Shown: positions 60,601 through 64,000 of the stretch, in pieces | How the letters are laid out: the number at the start of each line of letters is the position of its first letter | Numbering within the stretch: position 1 is the first letter of the stretch | Source: Thermococcus sp. | Lineage (GTDB): Archaea; Methanobacteriota_B; Thermococci; Thermococcales; Thermococcaceae | Length of the DNA: 64,000 nt | Assembly (NCBI RefSeq): GCF_017656495.1 | Contig: NZ_JACDNS010000002.1 | Span: 176,660 to 240,659, forward strand | Direction: 5' to 3' | The notes under the pieces: generated by a model | What the model was told of the DNA's origin: nothing | Databases searched by the model: none | Seen by the model: the letters and a program-made list of their open reading frames with translations, nothing else | Position numbers and translations under genes: made by a program

Positions 60601-60683
60601 ACAAGGTTGTTGAAATAATTAAGAGAACAATAGAGCTTGTCAAAGAACTTGAGAAAATAGAGCCAAAGTTTGATCAAGCATAG
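57627..60683 (+). CDS. Single-chain restriction-modification enzyme (type IIG / type ISP-like)
   Basis: A 1018-residue protein joining nuclease, DNA adenine methyltransferase and specificity parts. Residues 1 to about 100 hold a PD-(D/E)xK nuclease (Pro62-Asp63, Glu77-Thr78-Lys79). A helical connector follows, then methyltransferase motif I DPAVGTGTFL (about residue 354) and motif IV NPPY (about 471), an N6-adenine type. The C-terminal 400 residues resemble the target-recognition part of type ISP enzymes. No helicase motifs are present, which separates it from full type ISP proteins. ATG 57627 follows GGGTGAG; GTG 57618 is a weaker choice. No separate S gene or cognate methylase nearby. Confidence 0.85.
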   Translation: MIPTKPGILRGYAKAVKKIYESGDATEYSYRKPLQSLLEALIPKEYNVVIIHESKRETFGAPDFKITTPTMIVGYIETKKPEINLDKLPKRDKHQVLRYRERLENFLLTNYKDFILYQDGEEVAGVTLLDDNFNLIERNIEKFNHLLERFLSKTTPKIKTPEELALFLAKRARILKDVVLENMDDNENLMDLYKAFKEHLISTMSKTEFADAYAQTIVYGLFMARFTLKEPLNRYNVVFKGIPKSLKVVHEIFKHITSELPDYLEWIIEELIAVLNNVDVESIKEKFRFGVNGSDPFLHFYEDFLAAYNPELRQSRGVYYTPIPIVEFIVNSVDELLKDKFNKRLHDNDVTILDPAVGTGTFLGVVLDRIHRNVRGTLFHVYLKERLINNIYGFEILISPYLAAHLKLSMILDQWGIQLDDNERFKIFLTDTLSLTRPPGQAGLFEKYLEEESTQADEVKTKTRIFVIIGNPPYDVKLSSEWIAGLMVDYLQGLGVEKERAKNSLQDDYVKFIRFAQWKIEQAGKGIIGFITNNSYLDGLVHRRMRQSLMESFDEIYILNLHGNKRRGETDENVFDIQQGVSIVFFVKLKEGKHKAENCKVYYYSIVHDAGKVTRYEKYEFLRSNTVRGIRWRKLTPEDPYYFFVPKDLSLGEEYGKFPKLDEIFLDRNYGIITANDSATLAFTRREMEQRIRDLLSLPEQQFKNKYGVKDKNTWTVKQAKDAVSEDLKKNFNGNLQAMLDLRLQQILYRPFDIRWTYYLPKSDGFFRRPVFNIMKHMILGENIGLVTGRIVKKGEFKHVFVTKLPIEFSVLSTTTSEVGYLFPLYKYVKNKLTGKLEKTPNIKPEFIKLLKEKYNATPEDFLYYAYAVLHDPKYRKRYAEFLKIDFPRIPLYDKKTFEKYKKIGKELVELHLMKRSIPVDIGDKIEGDNLEVEKVKYDKKKQGVWINKTTILLEIPEEVWNYTIGGYRVIEKYLKGRKGRTLTIDELEHIYKVVEIIKRTIELVKELEKIEPKFDQA

Positions 60684-60818
60684 TTCAAAAAGTCAGATTT
60701 AATAATATCATTTTAACTCTTTCTGTTCTCCTTTCTTGCCATTTTGACCATTAGAAACAGGGCAAGGTATAATTACGGAGAGCCAGTGCTTTCTAAAAGA
60801 AAGACCAGAGGGAGCAAA

Positions 60819-61490
60819 ATGCCCAATATCTACATAATCCTGGATGAGTCAGGGGACTTAGGCTTTTCACAAGGTAGCAGTGAGTATTTTGTAATGGCAG
60901 CCATAGTTGCTAAAGAAGAGGATATAAAGAAAATTCGTCGCATTCCAAAGAAGGCTCGTCAAAAGTTAGGTAAGAAAAAGAGGGATATCCCAGAGCTAAA
61001 GGCTTCAAAAAGTAGCGACAAAATAAGGAGATTCATAATTAATCAGCTCTTTAAATGTCCGACTGTGTATTTAAGCGCTGTGTATATTGATAAAAAGAAC
61101 ACATACAAGTATGTACGAAATAATCCTTCCAAAAAGGCGTATCACTACAACTGGATTACTAAGGTTCTCATAGTTGATTCTTTAAAACGCTATTTGCAGG
61201 TTATCGGTTACTCTCCCAAAAGCTCTTTGAATGTGTATCTTTATTTGGATAAATACCACACGACAAGATTCCGCAAAGAGAATCTAAATGTGTACTTAGA
61301 AAACATGATAACTTCCGAAATCCCATGGGCAAATGTTATCGTATTTCAAAAGGATTCACAAGGAGAGTCACTAATTCAAGTTTCAGACTTTGTAGCAAAT
61401 GCATTTTATAAGAAACTCTCCTCAAATGTGGATTTTTTAGAAAACTTCTTTAGAAGAGGTAGAATTCTGAAGTTTAAGGGGTTATATTAG
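60819..61490 (+). CDS. DUF3800 domain protein
   Basis: A 223-residue protein of the DUF3800 family, predicted RNase H-like. Marks are the opening YIILDESGDLGFSQGSSEYFVMAAIVA with Asp and Glu, the central YLYLDKYHTTRFRKENLN, and SLIQVSDFVANAFYKKL with the last Asp. The start ATG 60819 follows GGGAGC; the frame is open for 25 more codons upstream, which look non-coding. DUF3800 genes are frequent in defence islands and phage regions. It follows a restriction enzyme in the same direction (135-nt gap). Nuclease activity is predicted, not shown. Confidence 0.82.
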   Translation: MPNIYIILDESGDLGFSQGSSEYFVMAAIVAKEEDIKKIRRIPKKARQKLGKKKRDIPELKASKSSDKIRRFIINQLFKCPTVYLSAVYIDKKNTYKYVRNNPSKKAYHYNWITKVLIVDSLKRYLQVIGYSPKSSLNVYLYLDKYHTTRFRKENLNVYLENMITSEIPWANVIVFQKDSQGESLIQVSDFVANAFYKKLSSNVDFLENFFRRGRILKFKGLY

Positions 61491-61515
61491 TGTAACAAAT
61501 TAAAACAGATAAACG

Positions 61516-61576
61516 ATCGGACCCCGGGCCGCCATAATGCGTACCTCAAGGTACGCGGCGGACACCGGGACTTACC
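61516..61576. ncRNA. GC-rich stem-forming element, candidate structured RNA
   Basis: A roughly 60-nt island about 70 percent GC inside an AT-rich gap. Nested complementary arms: CCCGG with CCGGG outermost, CCGCC with GGCGG next, and GCGTACC with GGTACGC around a TCAA tetraloop, plus a 5-nt ATAAT bulge. Such GC islands in hyperthermophiles often mark stable RNAs. A TATA-like CCTTTAAATAGG near 61607-61618 would fit transcription on the minus strand with a T-rich end after 61515, but the strand is not certain. It is not a tRNA and lacks C/D boxes; an H/ACA assignment is not supported because no 3' ACA follows a full stem. Confidence 0.6.
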
Positions 61577-61694
61577 CTCATCTCTATGTATACATACGTG
61601 TAACACCTATTTAAAGGTTCATGTTCATAAATGAGTATGAGTGCTCACAAAAGATTAATTAACTATCGAAACTACTTGTCATCTGGTGATCTCC

Positions 61695-62123
61695 ATGGCC
61701 TACTGGCTTTGCATTACAAACCGTGACAATTGGGAAGTTATCAAAAAGAAGAACGTTTGGGGCGTGCCAAAGAGGCATAAGAACACTATCGCAAAAGTCA
61801 AGCCGGGTGATAAGCTTGTCATTTACGTGAAGCAGGAGAGAAAGAACAAGCAGATTTTAGAGCCGAAAATTGTTGGCATTTTTGAAGTTGTGAGCGAGCC
61901 ATATACTGATTCAAGCAAGATTTTCAAAAGCCACGTGCCAGGCGAAACTTACCCCTTAAGAGTCAAAATTAAGCCCATAAAGCTTGGAGAAGTTGACTTC
62001 AAGCCTTTAATTCCAAAGCTTAAGTTCATTACAAACAAGAAGCACTGGAGTGGCCACTTAATGGGCAAAGCCATGAGAGAACTGCCCGAAGAAGACTACA
62101 AGCTGATTGAGAGCTTACTTTAA
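61695..62123 (+). CDS. EVE domain protein (PH1033/UPF0310 type)
   Basis: A 142-residue EVE/PUA-like protein. Marks: [45 protein letters not shown], the aromatic cage region, and [30 protein letters not shown] domains bind modified bases in DNA or RNA and are common next to restriction systems. ATG 61695 follows GGTGATCTCC. It is also a widely kept Thermococcales gene, so its place beside a restriction enzyme may be chance. Confidence 0.9.
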   Translation: MAYWLCITNRDNWEVIKKKNVWGVPKRHKNTIAKVKPGDKLVIYVKQERKNKQILEPKIVGIFEVVSEPYTDSSKIFKSHVPGETYPLRVKIKPIKLGEVDFKPLIPKLKFITNKKHWSGHLMGKAMRELPEEDYKLIESLL

Positions 62124-62165
62124 TCTTTTCCCTTTTCAAGAATCAAAAAACAACGATTAAAAGTT

Positions 62166-62801
62166 CTAAATCTTAATCTCTACCCCATCTATCTCACTGT
62201 TTATTGACTTTGTCACGGCTATTGTGAATTCCTTTCCGTGTTTATTGATTCTTACAATTGTAGTTGCAAGCTCTTCTAACAAAGGTAGGGCGCATGGAGT
62301 TATCTTCATGAGGTCAGTGTTTATGAAATAGTAAGAAATCCTTTGTTTGTTTCCTACGAAGGATAGAAGAGTATTAATTAGGTCTATACATTCGGTTTTT
62401 GATTCGGACAGTATGAACAACTTTCCAATTCCGAGAACAGGATTTATGACTTTCTTCCCCTTTGTTGCTTTCTCCCAAATTTTAGCATATTCTTGTTCTC
62501 TCACACTAGCTTCTTTTACGGATATACGTGCTAACACATTTCCAACTCTTAACCTTCCCCCAATTTTTATTACATCAACTTCGTCAACTATTCTCGTATC
62601 GATACCAACTAGCCCCATCTGTGCTTTGTACATGTAAAAAGTGTCCAAAATATCATCAACAAGTACTGGATATCCCTTTCTCTTTGCCCATCTAATTAGA
62701 TGATGCACACCCAGATATGAAATAGTGATTGAATTGTACTCAATTAACACGGTTTCACCAAACTTTATACTATCCCAAATTTTAGAAATCAAACTTTTCA
62801 T
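62166..62801 (-). CDS. DUF257 family protein, KaiC-like fold without P-loop
   Basis: A 211-residue protein of a family I recall as restricted to Pyrococcus and Thermococcus (DUF257). The N-terminus ISKIWDSIKFGETVLIEYNSITISYLGVHHLIRWAKRKGYPVLVDDILDTFYMY follows the layout of a RecA/KaiC core but has EYNSITISY where a Walker A loop would be. ATG 62801 follows GGTGGTATAA. Not an ATPase by this sequence. Probably a binding or scaffold protein. Confidence 0.78.
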   Translation of the reverse strand: MKSLISKIWDSIKFGETVLIEYNSITISYLGVHHLIRWAKRKGYPVLVDDILDTFYMYKAQMGLVGIDTRIVDEVDVIKIGGRLRVGNVLARISVKEASVREQEYAKIWEKATKGKKVINPVLGIGKLFILSESKTECIDLINTLLSFVGNKQRISYYFINTDLMKITPCALPLLEELATTIVRINKHGKEFTIAVTKSINSEIDGVEIKI

Positions 62802-62968
62802 TTATACCACCATTAATTAGTACTATATTCGAAAATTAAAGCATTATGCTTGTTTTTACTTCAAAAATTTGATAGACGTACAACAAAACTAAGATAATTT
62901 GAAAAACTGCCAAGTTTAAAAATGGATAGAACTTTGAAGTTTTCTGATTAAGCAATAAATAAAAGAAT

Positions 62969-63712
62969 TCAAAAGAGCTTAACTTCTTGTTTTTTTGCAA
63001 TTTTCATTGTATAACATTTTGTCCTGAAGCCTGGAAGTAAAGATTTTGGTATTATCACAGTCTCTTTGAGTCCCTCGGGAGTCATCAGTGATGTAAATTC
63101 TATAATTTGGTCATTTAGACTATACAACCATGCAGTAATGTGATCTGGAACTGCTTCCCTGTTCAGGAGTGAAATTATCACCATGTTTAGTTTCCTAAGC
63201 TCTCCTTTCTCAAAACTCGCTAATGATGTCTTAATGGCGTTGTTCATAAAACGCTCTCCAAATTCATGATACAGACCTTCTAATGTTGCCACGAGTCCTA
63301 CGAGTATTTTATCTTTTGGTATTTTGGTCGCAAGTTCTTGATACAGTCGTATTAACTTTGGAAGGGCCGTTTCATCACTCCAGTCTTTTATCTGATAGAC
63401 ATACGGTTCATCTTGTGGAATGTTGTACTTTGATCCAAGTATATCGATTATGTAGAGGTTCCCTTTGTTTCCTTCCTTTTCAAGATCAAGGCCAAGATAC
63501 TTTGCTCTTAATTTAAGCTTAGAAAGTGGTAATGTTGTATTGAATATTACTCCAACTGCTACTTGATCCAATAAGTTTTTGAATATCTTTAATGCGAGTA
63601 CCCATCCTAGAGACCTTTTGTCATACGAAATTAACAGGGTTCCCCTGTTAATTAGCCCTCCTCCCAAAGCAGTGTCTATCTCAGGCAATCCTGTCTTAAT
63701 TACCTCTTGCAT
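62969..63712 (-). CDS. KaiC/RecA-like protein with degenerate Walker A
   Basis: A 247-residue relative of KaiC-type ATPases and DUF257. It keeps the GLPEIDTALGGGLINRGTLLISY entry strand of the family (compare G-x-x-x-LD-x-x-LGGGLP-x-G), but the P-loop is replaced by DKRSLGWVLALK with no GKT/GKS. NLYIIDILGSKYN matches the Walker B strand. ATG 63712 follows GGTGAC. With the neighbour at 62166 it forms a pair of ATP-site-less KaiC relatives. Sensory or regulatory role is only a guess. Confidence 0.75.
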   Translation of the reverse strand: MQEVIKTGLPEIDTALGGGLINRGTLLISYDKRSLGWVLALKIFKNLLDQVAVGVIFNTTLPLSKLKLRAKYLGLDLEKEGNKGNLYIIDILGSKYNIPQDEPYVYQIKDWSDETALPKLIRLYQELATKIPKDKILVGLVATLEGLYHEFGERFMNNAIKTSLASFEKGELRKLNMVIISLLNREAVPDHITAWLYSLNDQIIEFTSLMTPEGLKETVIIPKSLLPGFRTKCYTMKIAKKQEVKLF

Positions 63713-63949
63713 TATTAAGTCACCAATTGTTACTATTGTAATTTATCGCATAAAAATTTATTTATCTGATTTTTTCAAAAACTTGCAACAATTATAAGGC
63801 TTCTAAAAAATAACAAAACTCTGAAAAGGGATTTAATAGATCATCATGTTTCCTATAGTGCAAAATCTGCTAAAAGCAAACGATATAGTTCTTAATCTTG
63901 AATAAATTTTCTTGAGAGAAAGGCAGTTATACTTCAGGCAAAATCGTTA
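63713..63949. other. Non-coding gap before tRNA
   Basis: AT-rich, about 240 nt; only the promoter of the KaiC-like gene is expected at its left end. No ORF or conserved structure seen. Confidence 0.5.
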
Positions 63950-64000
63950 TGGGGCCGGGGCCGGGATTTGAACCCGGGCTAGGGGATCCACAGTCCCCTG
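63950..64000 (-). tRNA. tRNA-His (GTG), 3' part
   Basis: Minus strand, 51 nt before the window ends. Anticodon stem GGGGA/TCCCC with loop CTGTGGA gives anticodon GTG. T arm CCGGG-TTCAAAT-CCCGG, acceptor strand CCCCGGC, discriminator C73 and encoded CCA. C73 is characteristic of tRNA-His. The D arm and 5' acceptor lie beyond the window. Confidence 0.93.

Noticed and set aside
61516..61576. H/ACA guide RNA
   Set aside because: No ACA at the correct distance after a complete stem on either strand and no K-turn/K-loop; kept only as a generic structured element.
1..64000. CRISPR array, insertion sequence or replication origin
   Set aside because: No regularly spaced repeats, transposase, terminal inverted repeats or orc1/cdc6 gene were found by reading the window.

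Overview
The window looks like a chromosome segment from a low-GC hyperthermophilic archaeon of the order Thermococcales, close to Thermococcus or Pyrococcus. Supporting evidence: an intein-free 776-residue Pfu-type family B DNA polymerase, an ADP-forming-ferment style IorA, a DmpA-type peptidase, a DHH protein with DnaJ-like zinc fingers, UPF0147, DUF257 and other Thermococcales families, GGTGAT-type ribosome binding sites, TATA boxes about 25 nt upstream of leaderless starts, and C/D box sRNAs. Species cannot be fixed from the sequence alone.

Layout. 1-5.4 kb: 3' part of glycogen synthase, an antisense C/D sRNA, a HIT protein, a MazG-YbaK fusion, two tandem small membrane proteins sharing their first 13 residues, and iorA without an adjacent iorB. 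5.4-12.7 kb: conserved proteins, a tandem pair of unknown paralogs, AI-2E-type exporter, nicotinamidase, hotdog thioesterase, and a TrmB-like regulator divergent from a QueG-like iron-sulfur protein with a palindrome between them. 12.7-21 kb: PadR/MFS pair, DHH phosphoesterase, two tandem MFS paralogs, an S-layer-like protein. 21-28.2 kb: a second C/D sRNA at the head of a small operon (membrane protein, TOPRIM-like protein, HAD hydrolase with a dnaX-like slippery heptamer at a frame break), PolB, an m5C RNA methyltransferase and a frameshifted DUF91-type nuclease. 28.2-41 kb: housekeeping and transport genes (AMMECR1, thiamine-binding fold, DUF373, coiled coil, endonuclease IV, ThiF-like, DmpA, CobO-like, aldolase, DtxR-like, purine permease, ABC importer lacking a binding protein).

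41-46 kb holds a C4-acid locus: malate/lactate-type dehydrogenase, TctA-like permease with a small membrane partner, and malic enzyme. 46-56.3 kb holds an Lrp-type regulator followed by a tightly packed operon: an oligopeptide-type ABC importer (binding lipoprotein, two permeases, two ATPases) joined to two hydantoin/Asp-Glu racemase paralogs, a DUF917 protein and an M29 aminopeptidase. This reads as one uptake-and-breakdown pathway for a peptide-like or hydantoin-like substrate.

56.4-64 kb is the accessory end: a SEC59-type kinase/cytidylyltransferase, a small protein, a single-chain nuclease-methyltransferase restriction enzyme, a DUF3800 protein, a GC-rich stem-forming element, an EVE-domain protein, two KaiC/DUF257-like proteins with no recognisable P-loop, and the 3' 51 nt of a tRNA-His gene. 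The restriction/DUF3800/structured-RNA/EVE cluster and the importer-racemase-DUF917 operon are the best candidates for under-described biology. No CRISPR array, insertion sequence or replication origin was seen.
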